Assembly: GCA_036186865.1 (NCBI GenBank)
Contig: AP025069.1
Span: forward strand, 18,103,447-18,167,446
Direction of reading: 5' to 3'
DNA: 64,000 nucleotides
Source of the DNA: Eustoma russellianum
Taxonomy: Eukaryota > Streptophyta > Magnoliopsida > Gentianales > Gentianaceae
In this document: positions 21,779-32,757 of the stretch, one piece after another
How the letters are laid out: the number at the start of each line of letters is the position of its first letter
Position numbering within the stretch: the stretch's first letter is position 1
Made by a program: the position numbers and the translations under genes
Notes under the pieces: generated by a model
The model's database searches: none
What the model was told of the DNA's origin: nothing
What the model saw: only the letters and a program-made list of their open reading frames with translations

Positions 21779-24178
21779 TGAATGGAAAACTGCCTTTAAG
21801 ACTAAATTTGGATTGTACGAATGGTTAGTTATGCCCTTTGGTTTAACCAACGCCCCTAGTACTTTCATGAGGTTAATGAATGAGGTCTTAAGGAAATTCA
21901 TAGGGAAATTTGTAGTAGTTTACTTTGATGACATTCTTATCTACTCCAAAACCCTAAGTGAACATCTGATCCATCTTAGAGCTGTTTTTGTCACCCTACA
22001 GAAAGAAAAGTTGTATGCTAATTTCAAGAAGTGTTCTTTCTGTCTGGAGAAGGTTACATTCTTAGGATTTGTGATTAGTGCTGAAGGAATTGAAATGGAC
22101 CAAGAGAAAGTTAAATCCATAACTGAGTGGCCAACCCCTAAGTCTGCTGGAGATGTTAGGAGTTTTCATGGATTAGCTAGCTTCTATAGACGTTTTGTGA
22201 AGGATTTCTCTACCATAGCTGCACCCTTGAATGAGTTAGTCAAGAAAGATGTCAGTTTTGAATGGGGAGAATCACAACAACAAGCCTTTGAGGAACTTAA
22301 GAAACGTCTAACTTCTGCACCTATCCTGAGATTGCCCAACTTTGATGAAATGTTTGAAGTTGAATGTGATGCCAGTGGAGTTGGCATTGGAGCTGTATTG
22401 CATCAAGGTAACAAACCTGTTGCCTACTTTAGTGAGAAATTGAAAGGAGCTTCCATAAATTATTCAACCTATGATAAAGAATTGTATGCCCTTGTCTGTT
22501 CTTTACAAACTTGGCAACATTATCTGCAACCTAAGGAATTTGTGATTCATACTGATCATGAAAGCCTTAAGTATTTAAAAGGTCAAGGAAAATTGAACAA
22601 AAGACATGCCAAATGGGTTGAATTCATTGAACAATTCCCTTATGTGATCAAGTATAAGCAAGGAAAAGAAAATGTAGTTGCTGATGCATTATCTCGTCGC
22701 TATACTTTGATTACTACTCTTTCATGTAACATGTTTGGTTTTGAGTCTATCAAAGAGATGTATCATTCTGATCATGACTTTAGTTCTATATATCAAGCAT
22801 GCGTTGAGTCCCTTTTTGCCAAATATTACTTGCATGATGGATATTGTTTAAAGAACATAAGTTATGTGTACCAATGTGTTCATTAAGAGAGTTTTTGATA
22901 AAAGAAGCTCATGGAGGAGGTTTAATGGGTCATTTTGGCTCGTTAAAAACTTTGGAAACACATAAGGAGCATTTCTTCTGGCCGCATATGAAAGCACATG
23001 TTGATAAGGTATGTGACCAATGTATTACTTGCAAACAAGCAAAATCTAGAACACAACCACATGGATTGTACACTCCCTCATCTGTTCCAAGCTCACCTTG
23101 GACTGATCTTTCTATGGACTTTGTATTGGGATTGCCTCGATCCAAAACTGGTAAAGATAGCATCTTTGTTGTTGTTGATAGATTTTCCAAAATGGCACAT
23201 TTCATTGCATGTAAGAAAGTTGATGATGCTATTCATATTGCTGATTTGTTCTTTAAGGAGATTGTTAGATTGCATGGCATGTCACGTACAATTGTTAGTG
23301 ATAGAGATACAAAGTTTCTAAGTCATTTCTGGCGTGTTTTGTGGAGTAGACTTGGTACTAAATTGTTATTTTCTACAACTGCTCACCCACAAATCGATGG
23401 TCAAACTGAAGTTGTTAATAGAACTTTGTCTCAACTGTTACGTGTTGTCATTCAAAAGAACTTAAAGAATCGGGAAGACTGCTTAGCTTATATTGAGTTT
23501 GCATACAATAGAGTTGTTCATAGTGGAAAATTGCATTCTCCTTTTGAAGTTGTTTATGGATTTAACCCTTTGTCCCCGCTTGATCTTGTTCCCATACCTG
23601 TTCATGAACGTGTTAGTTTAGATGGTGAACGAAAAGCAAAACTTGTGAAAGAATTGCATGAAAAGGTTAAGTCACAACTTGAAGCTAAGAATATAGTGTA
23701 TGCCAATAGAGCCAACAAGAATCGTAAAGTTGTTATATTTGAGCCTGGTGATCTTGTTTGGTTACACTTGAGGAAAGAAAGATTTCCTAAGGAAAGGGAC
23801 TCAAAGTTGAAGCCAAGAGGCGATGGACCGTTCAAAGTGTTGAAACGGCTTGGTGATAATGCCTATGTTCTCGATCTTCCTGAAGAAAGGTATGGTCCTA
23901 TCTCTAAAACTTTTAATGTTGCTGACCTTTCTCCATTTAGTATTGATTCAGATTCGAGGACGAATCCTTCTCAAGTGGGAGGGAATGATGAGCTACAGCC
24001 TAACCTTGTGGATACAAACACTGATGATGACACCTCACTGCCCCGCACAGGTCCCATAACAAGGAGTATGGCTAAGAAGTTGTTGCATTGTGTTGAATCA
24101 TTTCTTTATAGGCATGAAGAGGATGAACCAAGCAGAGATGATGTCCATTGGGTTTATATGATACAAGCTTTGATCTAG
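21779..24178 (+). pseudogene. RT-RNase H-integrase part of family-1 element, frameshifted
   Basis: Resumes RT after the family-2 insertion (GDEWKTAFKTKFGLYEW block, YFDDILIYSK at ~21922). RNase H follows (CDASGVGIG, HTDHESLKY). One T is missing near 22845 relative to the copy at 38177-43078, shifting frame before the integrase zinc finger. Integrase continues in the frame 22844-24178 with HHCC, catalytic MDFVLGLP, SDRDTKF and GQTEVVNRT, a GPF module and the tail GPITRSMAKKL encoded in the 3' LTR. HPQTDG has become HPQIDG. Open frame 21660-22886 begins inside the family-2 LTR and is an insertion artefact. The 5' half is at 39-319 and 1647-3870. Confidence 0.87.
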
Positions 24179-25174
24179 TTGTATCAAAAACATGTTGTAT
24201 ATATCTTTAGTTGTTCTTTTTAATATTGTTGGTTGGTTAACCTTGTTTTAGGATAGTTTGTGTTGTATTATTGCCTTGTCTTTCAGGTACACGTACTTAG
24301 CTTGAAAATGCAATTAGAACCTGAATTTTTGTCCAAGCAAGGAGGTGATAAGCAAGTAGCTTACAAGCAAGGAGGTGACAAGCACTCATGTCAAATTCAA
24401 GAATTGTTCTCCACGCAAACAAGGATGGACAAGCTGCTCAAAGCTATAACCAATAGGAAGAAGTCTTGCAAATGTTCAAACCAATCAAAATCAAGTTGAA
24501 GACAAGCAAGCAAGCTGCACAAAGATTCATCCAATCAGCTCCTTGAAGAAAAACGGCTGATTAAGCTTAATTGGTTTGAAAATTCAAAGCCAAAACTTAC
24601 AACCAATCAAAGACAAATTCAAAGCAAGATGCTCCAAGTATTATCCAATCAAAATTGATCAAGAAAGAAGGCTGAAAACAACCAAGGAAGCACGGCAAAG
24701 CAATCAGCTTTCTTGGAACCAAAATTGTTCAAAAGCAAGCATGTTCTTTTTAGTCTTGTACTTTGTACTTTAAACCTTGTACCTTTGTAATTTTCGTTTG
24801 TTATAAGTAGCATAGGAACCTGAATGTAAAAACAACACAATTTTAAAAACATTTCAATCAAACTTTCCTTTAAGGAATTCTCAACTTTTTCTAGTTGAAG
24901 TTTAAACCACTAACGGTTTCTTTCAAGTTCATAGCCTAGAACTTGTTAGCATTTACTTCATTTTTGGTTTACAGCATCTTAGGGTCTCAATGAGGTTTTA
25001 GATGTGTTGGAATGCCAAAGAGGAAGAGGTGTTGGCATGAATTGAGCCAAGAACAAACGGTTACAGTTCAAGGGGTGTCATTGTGATGTTCTTTGCCATA
25101 GCTGAGGTTCAAATCAATTTGGAGTAGAAGACAATGTCCTTGGAACGTTTTTCTAGCCTTTATTTGGCTCATCA
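23986..25174 (+). repeat. 3' LTR of the left family-1 element
   Basis: 1189 bp, TGATGAGC...GCTCATCA, preceded by the purine tract GTGGGAGGGAA (23975-23985) and followed by TSD GGACT. The first ~190 bp encode the pol tail (stop 24176-24178). The TATA position is degenerate (TATAAGTA near 24803). Confidence 0.9.
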
Positions 25175-25179
25175 GGACT

Positions 25180-26720
25180 TGAATGGAACTTGATATGTAC
25201 AAAATATTATCAACAAACATGATGCCCTCCTCACACAATTTGTATCACTCTTGTGTTCTTCTTTCTTTTCCTTTTCTTTTTTGGTCTTTTTCCCCTCTCG
25301 GATCTTTGATATTTTGGCCTACTGTTTTTTTATGCTTGACTCATATATTGCTATAGTATATATCCAACACTTATATAACACAAATTCCTCAAACAAGCCC
25401 TTAAGACTTCCATCAGATCTTCAAGTTAGTAAAATTTCAAAAGAAATAATAGTCCATGTGAAGAATCTGGAAGAAGAAGCTGCTAACGATTAGCAAGAGG
25501 GGAGATACATTAGACTTGCAGATGCCAAATATTTAGTCCCTCGAGTCTTGTGGTCTGAGAAGGTCAAACACGCTGAAAACAATCTGTGTTGAACAAATGG
25601 TACGCTAAGATAGCTAGCTATGTACAAGGCTGATTTGACAAAGAAACCTATTTTTGTGATACTTATGACGAGACATAATATTTTCTGGCAAAAACAAAAC
25701 TGTACCGCGGCGGTCTTGGGTAGATTTCAGCCAAGCAGTTTTCTTGTCTCCAAGATTAGGCCTTCTGTGGCTATGTTTGACTTGAAGATGATGCCTTGGA
25801 TACAAGAAAATTGCAACGCAAACCAAGCAACAATGCAATCAAGTCACAAAGTTTAAAATCAACTAAAAGCTTCGTTAGCAACAAGATTTACGTGTGACTA
25901 GGTAGCATTTTTAAGCAATGGGCTCGGGTTATATGTTATGGCTGAATTTAAACTCTAATACAATGAACCTATTGTCAAGTGTGTATAAAGAATTGATCTT
26001 GGAATGTTAAGAGCACAAAATATTTGCAAGGTCCGAACTTTTGTGCGCATGTACTGTCCACAGCAAAATCCAACGTAGGCCTTTTTTAATAGCTGAATAG
26101 ATAAAACGTGAGTCAAACAAAAAGGAAAGTATGTGTGGTGGAGGTAAAAGCAACGTAGTCTGAAGCCAAAAATAGGACTTTGTTTCTCTTTTTCCTTTCT
26201 ATGTGTTGACAAAAAAACGCAGCCTTTTGTTTTTGTTTTTTTATATAAGAGAGTGAATATGCCGTGAGTCAAAAAAATGGAAAGTATTTGTGGTGGAGGT
26301 AACAGCAACGTGATCTTAAGCCAAAAAATAGGACTTCTTTCTCCCTTTGCTTTCGTGTGTGTTGACGAAAAAAGGGCAGCCTTTTGTTGTTTTTTTTATA
26401 ACAGAAGGATATATCATGAGTTAAGCAAGTCATACAAAGAAAAGATTTCAGGCAATAGCTTCAGCAATGTAGGCGCACCTGAATCAACTAGCGAGGGTTT
26501 AATACCAAAGAGTCCAAAATATGTAATAATTTTTTTCTTTTCTTTTAATGATAAGTGAAAAGAACCAAAGCATTCTGTAAGGATGGTTTTGGGTAAGTTG
26601 ATATTTGCAGTTGAAGGAAAAGAATGAGCACAGATAGGAGATTGTCTTTTAGGGTAGGAGGAGAAACAATGAGAAAACACAAGAAAGTAAAGGATATGAG
26701 GGTTATAAAGAAGAAACCTT
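25180..26720 (-). other. Leader of the second (left) non-autonomous unit, truncated
   Basis: Collinear with 29843-31381 of the complete unit, with many substitutions and small indels. No supported gene. Holds the tandem repeat at 26110-26417. Ends at 25179 where the family-1 element inserted. Confidence 0.8.
26110..26417. repeat. Two-unit ~155-bp tandem repeat in non-autonomous leader
   Basis: Units begin GAGTCAAA at 26110 and 26266, each with a TGTGGTGGAGGTAA block, a TAGGACTT block and a GTGTTGAC..GCAGCCTTTTGTT block. The homologous pair is at 30771-31076. Confidence 0.8.
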
Positions 26721-26732
26721 GCTCTGATACCA
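26721..26732 (-). promoter_or_regulatory. Primer-binding site of left non-autonomous unit
   Basis: The minus strand reads TGGTATCAGAGC, three bases inside the LTR edge at 26736. Confidence 0.88.
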
Positions 26733-26735
26733 CTT

Positions 26736-28052
26736 TGATACGATCTTGGATCGTATGAAATTAACGATCGCTTCTTTTAACTCTAAAAGACACCTTTGAT
26801 CAACCCTTGCGTGAGACAATGGTGCAAACACCGTCTTCTTGGACAAGAAAAATCAACAACGTCTGCGTCGAGCAATTCAAATCTAACAATCCAATACGTC
26901 GTTCTGTATCCTGGGATTGTGATTCCCAAACTAGGTTTGCTCAAAACTTGATTGGATCTAGCCTTGATTTTGAATTTGTAAAAACCAATGGAAAACACTC
27001 AACAAGCAACCCACGGTTGCAAGCACAAAGTTACCAAAAGTTTGGTATGAAACTGAAATTGAAATTCTGAGAAAACTGCCTTCTCTTGCTATGTTTCCTA
27101 CCTTATATAAGGCTATATTTTTGCTATTCCTAAAAGAAAGATGATAAATCAAAGTCCTCATATCACTACCTATCAATCTAAACCAAATCTACATAAAGGA
27201 TAAGTCAAAGCTAATCAAAGAAGATTAGATAATGCAAATCCCTAAAATCTCGTCCTAGAATACACCCTGTCGGTTTTTGACTTCTACCCGTTTCTAGATG
27301 CCGAATTAGGGTTTAAACTCTGAATCCAAGTTGTAGATCATAAACTTCTCTTGAATTTGGGCTTTTGAATCACCTCATTTGGGCTTTTCGTCAAAGAGAT
27401 ACATCCTTCCAAAATCAGCTAACCAGTGGGCTTCAGTACATTCTATTCTAGACTCCCATCTTCCATCTGATTTCGTTCCACCTTGTATCCCTAATTAGGA
27501 AAAGTACGAAACATAAACATCGTCTCAAATTGAGTTATCTAACACCTCCAAGTGGATTTAACCCATTTGAACCTGTACTCCGACCTGTGCATCCAAAATA
27601 CCAAACAGTGTCCGGCTGCCTTCCTGAAAAATAGGGATCCTCCGAGCCACTTTCTTTATTTAGCTTTGTCACCTTAGAAAACACTCAAAAAGGGTTATTA
27701 GCACATAAACACATATTAAAAGACTATATAAAATATCCTAGACCTAAAACAAAGACAACACAAACAACTAGACTCGATATTACGACGACAACATATGAAA
27801 TGACCATCCTGTCCTCCCACAAACCCTTAAATCTTATAATATGCAATAAACTCAAGGACAATCAAATCATGGCCTCAATAAACACAGAAAAATCATGCAT
27901 CTACATTTTTTGGCTCATCTTGCACATGTTTGAACAAGAAGCTCTTTAGTTTACATCTTCTATTTGTGCAAAAGCTTCTTGTTTGTGGAGTTAATATGTT
28001 CAAGACCCTTGTTTGTGAAGTTTGTATGTTTAAGGCTCCTGGAATCGCATCA
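26736..28052 (-). repeat. Shared middle LTR of non-autonomous CRM-like array
   Basis: 1317 bp; minus strand TGATGCGATTCC...GATCGTATCA. It is bounded by a PPT on one side and a PBS on the other, so it serves both units. On the + strand its outer edge is an inverted repeat ATACGATC-TTG-GATCGTAT (26739-26757). A palindromic TATA CCTTATATAAGG at 27101-27112 sits ~940 bp into the LTR. The start encodes the ORF tail, stop 27895-27893. Noticeably diverged from 31397-32720, so older than the other insertions here. Confidence 0.85.
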
Positions 28053-29332
28053 TTCCCTCCCTCTTCAAAAGGATTTGACCTCGAATCTAAACATGCAAAT
28101 GGATATGAGGGATACTCCACAAATAACTCATAAACTATGTAAGATACAAGTTCAAGCAAACCTAGTGCAATGATCATATATAATTTAAGTCTAACATGCT
28201 TAGGATGAGCAATCAATTGAATGAAGACATATACAAATAATATCACATCATCACACATATTTACATGAACACTTACACACAAGCACCTCTTTCTAATGTA
28301 TTTAGGATGTATTAACAAGATAGGTAGAAAACTCCTCACATAAGATTTATCATGCATGAAAGAGAAAGTATGTAAAACATGAAGAATAAACAATGTACCT
28401 TGTAGTCTCCTTAGAACTTCCAAATCAGATGTATTTGAACTATCATGCTCAACAAAGCACAAATCAGCACTAACATGCAGATTATCGTCTTCAAAATCAG
28501 TTTGCAATGTAACGTCAAGTGGAATTTTAGATTCATACGCATGCGAATTAGAATTTTCATGGGATGGAAGGTCACTACTAAGGCACTGAAACAAAGGATT
28601 ATCATAGACAACCCATTCATGCTTCTCAACGTTATCATGTTTATGACCTAGGGCATCACTATTCTCACTTGAAATGTCACTCAAATCATCTTGTAAAGCA
28701 GCATGCAAATCAAGAAAATCATTTGTGGCACAAACAATTTCAGATTCAAGCTCATCACTTTCAGCACGCAAGTCAGTCTCATGCATATAAACACGATAAA
28801 CATCAACAAGTCTCCTAAGACCCTGCAATTTAGTAAGGAAGTCTAAGCTGTGCACCTTTTGTTCTTCTACTTCCGAAAGGATCTCAAAGTTACGTTCTTT
28901 TTGTGCTAGAATTTTCTTATAGATGTCATAATTACGTTCTATGAACTTCACACAGCCATGTTCAACTTCAACATCATCATGGAAACCAACATGCAATTTC
29001 TTATCAGGTTCGTACACCTTAGAGTGCAAAATGACATCATCACTGGAATCAGGTTCAGACAAACTGGATTTAAGCAAATTAGGATCATGCAAATCAAGAA
29101 GCTTATTATGTAAGTCATGTTTATTCGGCACATCAACTTTATCATCATGAACAACATGTGTATCAATTGAAATTTTAGCATCGTCATCACAAGAATCATG
29201 TTCAATATCAACGCTAGAATCATCACACATATCATGCAAATCACATGCAATTCCATAAGTGAAATGAGCTTGACATAAGCCTTCTATCGTCGCACGATAG
29301 AGGTCTCTAATGTCATCCTCCATGGAATCCAT
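27893..29332 (-). CDS. Unrecognised 479-aa acidic ORF fused to LTR-encoded CRM-type tail
   Basis: Start chosen at 29332 (MDSMEDDIRDL); a frame extension upstream to 29386 is hydrophobic leader sequence and less likely. Residues ~1-310 are soluble, very rich in Asp, His and Ser, with repeated HD/DD pairs and a helical Lys/Glu stretch (~125-175). Residues ~311-415 are hydrophobic with transmembrane-like segments. A CRM-like junction DSRSNPFEEGGND follows over the PPT, then ~52 LTR-encoded residues ending FKHVQDEPKNVDA. I see no Gag domain, CCHC knuckle, DSG protease, RT or integrase motif. The hydrophobic block coincides with a possible 312-nt GT-AG intron (28087-28398). Function unknown; sequence captured by a CRM-like element or highly diverged gag are both possible. 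Confidence 0.6.
   Translation of the reverse strand: MDSMEDDIRDLYRATIEGLCQAHFTYGIACDLHDMCDDSSVDIEHDSCDDDAKISIDTHVVHDDKVDVPNKHDLHNKLLDLHDPNLLKSSLSEPDSSDDVILHSKVYEPDKKLHVGFHDDVEVEHGCVKFIERNYDIYKKILAQKERNFEILSEVEEQKVHSLDFLTKLQGLRRLVDVYRVYMHETDLRAESDELESEIVCATNDFLDLHAALQDDLSDISSENSDALGHKHDNVEKHEWVVYDNPLFQCLSSDLPSHENSNSHAYESKIPLDVTLQTDFEDDNLHVSADLCFVEHDSSNTSDLEVLRRLQGTLFILHVLHTFSFMHDKSYVRSFLPILLIHPKYIRKRCLCVSVHVNMCDDVILFVYVFIQLIAHPKHVRLKLYMIIALGLLELVSYIVYELFVEYPSYPFACLDSRSNPFEEGGNDAIPGALNIQTSQTRVLNILTPQTRSFCTNRRCKLKSFLFKHVQDEPKNVDA
28053..28066 (-). promoter_or_regulatory. Polypurine tract of non-autonomous element
   Basis: The minus strand reads GAAGAGGGAGGGAA directly before the LTR, within the reading frame of the 479-aa ORF (as in families 1 and 2). 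Confidence 0.85.
28087..28398 (-). other. Possible exitron-like intron in the 479-aa ORF
   Basis: Minus strand CAAG|GTACATTG...CATGTTTAG|ATTCGAGG. Length 312 nt (a multiple of three), phase 1 at both ends and no in-frame stop, so retained and spliced forms would both be open. Removing it places the acidic region directly before DSRSNPFEEGG. T-rich. Coding sequence for a membrane segment is the alternative; 104 open codons by chance is unlikely, which argues for at least past coding. Confidence 0.35.
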
Positions 29333-29695
29333 GAGTAACCTGAAATTAATCAAAAATACAAAGAAAGGAAAAACTAACACAAACACAAAAGAAACATCGT
29401 TACATTAATGAAATCAAAATTAATGTATATGTTCCTTTCTCTCTCTTGTATAGTCACTCAAGTTTGCGTTTTCCTCGGCCAATCTTTAGCTAGATACAAC
29501 CAAAGCAAGCTTTTCAAATGGCTAACACAATCCGATGATCAAATGCACCTGTTTCTCCAACGTATCACCCAAGTTTCAGCAACCAATAAGCAAAGGTATC
29601 AAGCCAAGATAAGACAATTTAACACACTTAACCTTCTACGAATCAAAGAAAAAGGAAACCAAAATTTATGTCAAAGGCTGAGCTAAAGAAAACTA

Positions 29696-29717
29696 AGGGT
29701 TGTCCTGAGCAATCTTT
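29696..29717 (-). promoter_or_regulatory. Conserved CRM-family leader motif (non-autonomous element)
   Basis: Minus strand AAAGATTGCTCAGGACAACC, matching the family-2 motif at 6268 except one base, ~365 nt before the ORF start. Retained although the coding region is unrelated. Confidence 0.55.
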
Positions 29718-30770
29718 AGTTAACCTTAGCCTTATGCAAATTGATCACAAGTTGTTGATTTAATTACAATAACCAAGTATCCAAGTCTAAAGATAATGAA
29801 GGGTGTGGTGTTTTTGTGGATTCAAAAGACACGGTTCTGGGACTTGAATGGAACTTAATATGCACAAAATATTATCAACAAACATGATGCCCTCCTCACA
29901 ATTTGTATCACTCTTGTGTTCTTCTTTCTTTTCATTTTCTTTTTTGGTCTTTTTTCCCTCTCGGATCTTTGATATTTTGGCCTACTGTTTTTTTATGCTT
30001 GACTCATATATTGCTATAGTATATATCCAACACTTATATAACACAAATTCCCAAACAAGCCCTTAAGACTTCCATCAGTCTTCACGTTAGTAAAACTTCA
30101 AAAGAAATAATAGTCCATGTGAAGAATCGGGAAGAAGAAGCTGCTAACGATTAGCAAGAGGGGAGATACATTAGACTTGCAGATGGCAAATATTTAGTCC
30201 CTCGAGTCTTGTGGTCTGAGAAGGTCAAACACGCCAAAAACAATCCCTGTCCAAGAAATGGTACGCTAAGATAGCTAGCTATGTACAAGGCTGAATTGAC
30301 AAAGATACCTAATTTTGTGATACTTAGGACGAGACATAATATTTTCTGGCAAAAACAAAACAGTACCGCGGCGGTCTTGGGTAGATTTCAGCCAAGCAGT
30401 TTTTTTGTCTCCAAGATTAGGCCTTTTGTGGTTTTGTTTGACCTGAAGATAATGCCTTGGATACAAGAAAATTGCAACGTAAACCAAGAAACAATGCAAT
30501 CAAGTCACAAAGTCTAAAATCAACTAAAAGCTTCGTTAGCAACAAGATTTACGTGTGACTAGGTAGCATTTTTAAGCAATGGGCTCGGGTTATATGTTAT
30601 GGCTGAATTTAAACCCTAATACAATGAACCTATTGTCAAGTGTATAAAGAATTGATCTTGAAATGTTAATAACACAAAAAATTTGCAAGGTCCAAACTTT
30701 TGTGCGCATGTACTGTCCACAACAAAATCCAACGTAGACCTTTTTTTTAATAGCTGAATAGATAAAACCT

Positions 30771-31076
30771 GAGTCAAACAAAAAGGAAAGTATGTGTGGT
30801 GGAGGTAAAAGCAACGTGGTCTGAAGCCAAAAATAGGACTTTGTTTCTCTTTTTCCTTTCTATGTGTTGACAAAAAAACGCAGCCTTTTGTTTTTGTTTT
30901 TTTATATAAGAGAGTGAATATGCCGTGAGTCAAGAAAAATGGAAAGTATTTGTGGTGGAGGTAACAGCAACGTGATCTTAAGCCAAAAAATAGGATTCTC
31001 CCTTTGCTTTCGTGTGTGTTGACAAAAAAAAAGGGCAACCTTCTGTTGTTTTTTTAATAACATAAGGATATATCAT
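30771..31076. repeat. Two-unit ~155-bp tandem repeat (complete unit)
   Basis: Units start GAGTCAA at 30771 and 30927; homologous to 26110-26417, so the duplication predates the tandem array. Confidence 0.8.
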
Positions 31077-31381
31077 GAGTTAAGCAAGTGGTACAAAAAA
31101 AAAGATTTCAGGCAATAGCTTCAGCAATGTAGGCGCACCTGAAGCAATTAGCGAGGGTTTAATACCAAAGAGTCCAAAATATGTAATAATTTTTTTTCTT
31201 TTCTTTTAATGATAAGTGAAAAGAACCAACGTATTCTGTGAGGATGGTTTTGTGTAAGTTGATATTTGCAGTTGAAGGAAAAGAATGAGCACAGATAGGA
31301 GATTGTCGTTTAGGGTAGGAGGAGAAACAATGAGAAAACACAAGAAAGTAAAGGATATGAGGGTTATAAAGAAGAAACCTA

Positions 31382-31393
31382 TCTCTGATACCA
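31382..31393 (-). promoter_or_regulatory. Primer-binding site of complete non-autonomous unit
   Basis: The minus strand reads TGGTATCAGAGA, three bases inside the LTR edge at 31397. Confidence 0.88.
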
Positions 31394-31396
31394 CTT

Positions 31397-32720
31397 TGAT
31401 ACGATCTTGGATCGTATGAAATTAACGATCGCTTCTTTTAACTCTAAAAGACACCTTTGATCAACCCTTGCGTGAGACAATGGTGCAAACACCGTCTTCT
31501 TGGACAAGAAAAATCAACAACGTCTGCGTCGAGCAATTCAAATCTCCCAATCCAACACGTCGTTCCGTATCCTTGGATTGTGATTCACCAACTAGGTTTG
31601 CTCAAACCTTGATTGGATCTAGCCTTGATTTTGAATTTGTGAAAACCAAAGGAAAACACTCAACAAGAAACCCACGGTTGCAAGCACAAATTTACCAAAA
31701 GTTTGGTATGAAACCTGAAATTGAAATTCAGAGAAAGCTGCCTTCTCTTGCAATGTTTCCTGCCTTATATAAGGCTATATTTTTGCTATTCCTAAAAGAT
31801 AAATGATAAATCAAAGTCCTCATATCACTATCTATCAATCTAAACCAAATCTACATAAAGGATAAGTCAAAGCTAACCAAAGAAGATTACATAATGCAAA
31901 TCCCTAAAATCTCGTCCTGGAATACATCCTGTCGGTTTTTGACTTCTACCCATTTCTAGACCCCGAATTAGGGTTTACACTCATAATTAAAGTTGTAGAT
32001 CATGAAATGGTCTTGAATTTGGGCTTTTGAATCACCTCATTTGGACTTTTCGTCAAAGAGATACGTCCTTCCAAAGATCAGTTATCTAACCAGTGGGCTT
32101 CAGTACATTCTATTCTGGACTCCCATCTTCAATCTGATTTCGGTCCACCTTGTATCCCGAATTAGGAAAAGTGCAAAGCATAAAAATCATCCCAAATGGA
32201 GTTATCTAACACCTCCAAGTGAATTTAACCCATTTGAACCCGTACTCCGACCTGTGCATCCAAAATATCAAACAGTGTCCGGTTGCCTTCCTGAAAAATA
32301 GGGATCCTCCGAGTCACTTTCTTTATTTAGCCTTGTCACCTTAGAAAACACTCAAAAAGGGTCATTAGCACTATAAACACATATTAAAAGACTATATAAG
32401 ATATCCTAGACCCAAAACAAAGACAACACAAACAACTAGACTCCATATTACGACGACAACGCATGAAATGACCATCCTGTCCTCCCACAAACCCTTACAT
32501 CTTATAATATGCAATAAACTCAAGGACAATCAAATCATGGCCTCAATAAACACAGAAAAATCATGCATCTACATTTGTTGGCTCATCTTGCACATGTTTG
32601 AACAAGAAGCTCTTTAGTTTACATCTTCTATTTGTGCAAAAGCTTCTTGTTTGTGGAGTTAGTATGTTCAAGACCCTTGTTTGTGAAGTTTGTATGTTTA
32701 GGGCTCCTGGAATCGAATCA
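31397..32720 (-). repeat. 5' LTR of non-autonomous CRM-like element
   Basis: 1324 bp; minus strand TGATTCGATTCC...GATCGTATCA. TATA palindrome GCCTTATATAAGGC at 31762-31775. The + strand right edge abuts copia leader sequence (AACAC...). Confidence 0.86.
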
Positions 32721-32757
32721 AACACTCACAAAAAAAGGATCCAACGATCTAAGTGAG

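Larger units (their letters stand above)
1..25174 (+). mobile_element. CRM-like family-1 Ty3/gypsy element, left end outside window, twice interrupted
   Basis: Family-1 element whose 5' LTR and most of whose leader lie left of the window. Its own sequence is 1-319, 1647-3870 and 21779-25174. A family-1 solo LTR (320-1646) interrupts gag and a family-2 element (3871-21773) interrupts RT. The 3' LTR ends in GCTCATCA at 25174 and is followed by GGACT (25175-25179). The same GGACTTGAATGG context occurs uninterrupted at 29838-29849 in the neighbouring repeat unit, so that paralogous copy serves as an empty site and fixes the right boundary. The pol sequence matches the element at 35213-44095 closely but carries several single-base frameshifts, so it is defective. 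The CRM lineage call rests on RT/integrase style and the LTR-encoded C-terminal tail. Confidence 0.88.
29333..31381 (-). other. Leader of the complete non-autonomous unit
   Basis: About 2.05 kb between PBS and ORF start with no supported gene; the small open frames match none I know. It contains the CRM leader motif (29696-29717), the uninterrupted paralogue of the family-1 insertion site (GGACTTGAATGG at 29838) and the tandem repeat at 30771-31076. Confidence 0.8.
25175..32720 (-). mobile_element. Non-autonomous CRM-like element, tandem LTR-internal-LTR-internal array
   Basis: On the minus strand: LTR (32720-31397), PBS, leader, a 479-aa ORF, PPT, LTR (28052-26736), a second PBS, and a second leader copy (26720-25180) that is cut by the family-1 element; the remainder would lie left of the window. 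The middle LTR is therefore both the 3' LTR of one unit and the 5' LTR of the next. No RT, protease or integrase is seen in the complete unit. Placement with CRM-like elements rests on the LTR-encoded tail (FKHVQDEPKNV versus TKHVQDEPMNV in family 2), the SNPFEEGGND sequence over the PPT (ANPFEEGG in family 2) and the shared leader motif. Inserted in copia gag leader; right flank AACAC (32721-32725). Confidence 0.75.
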
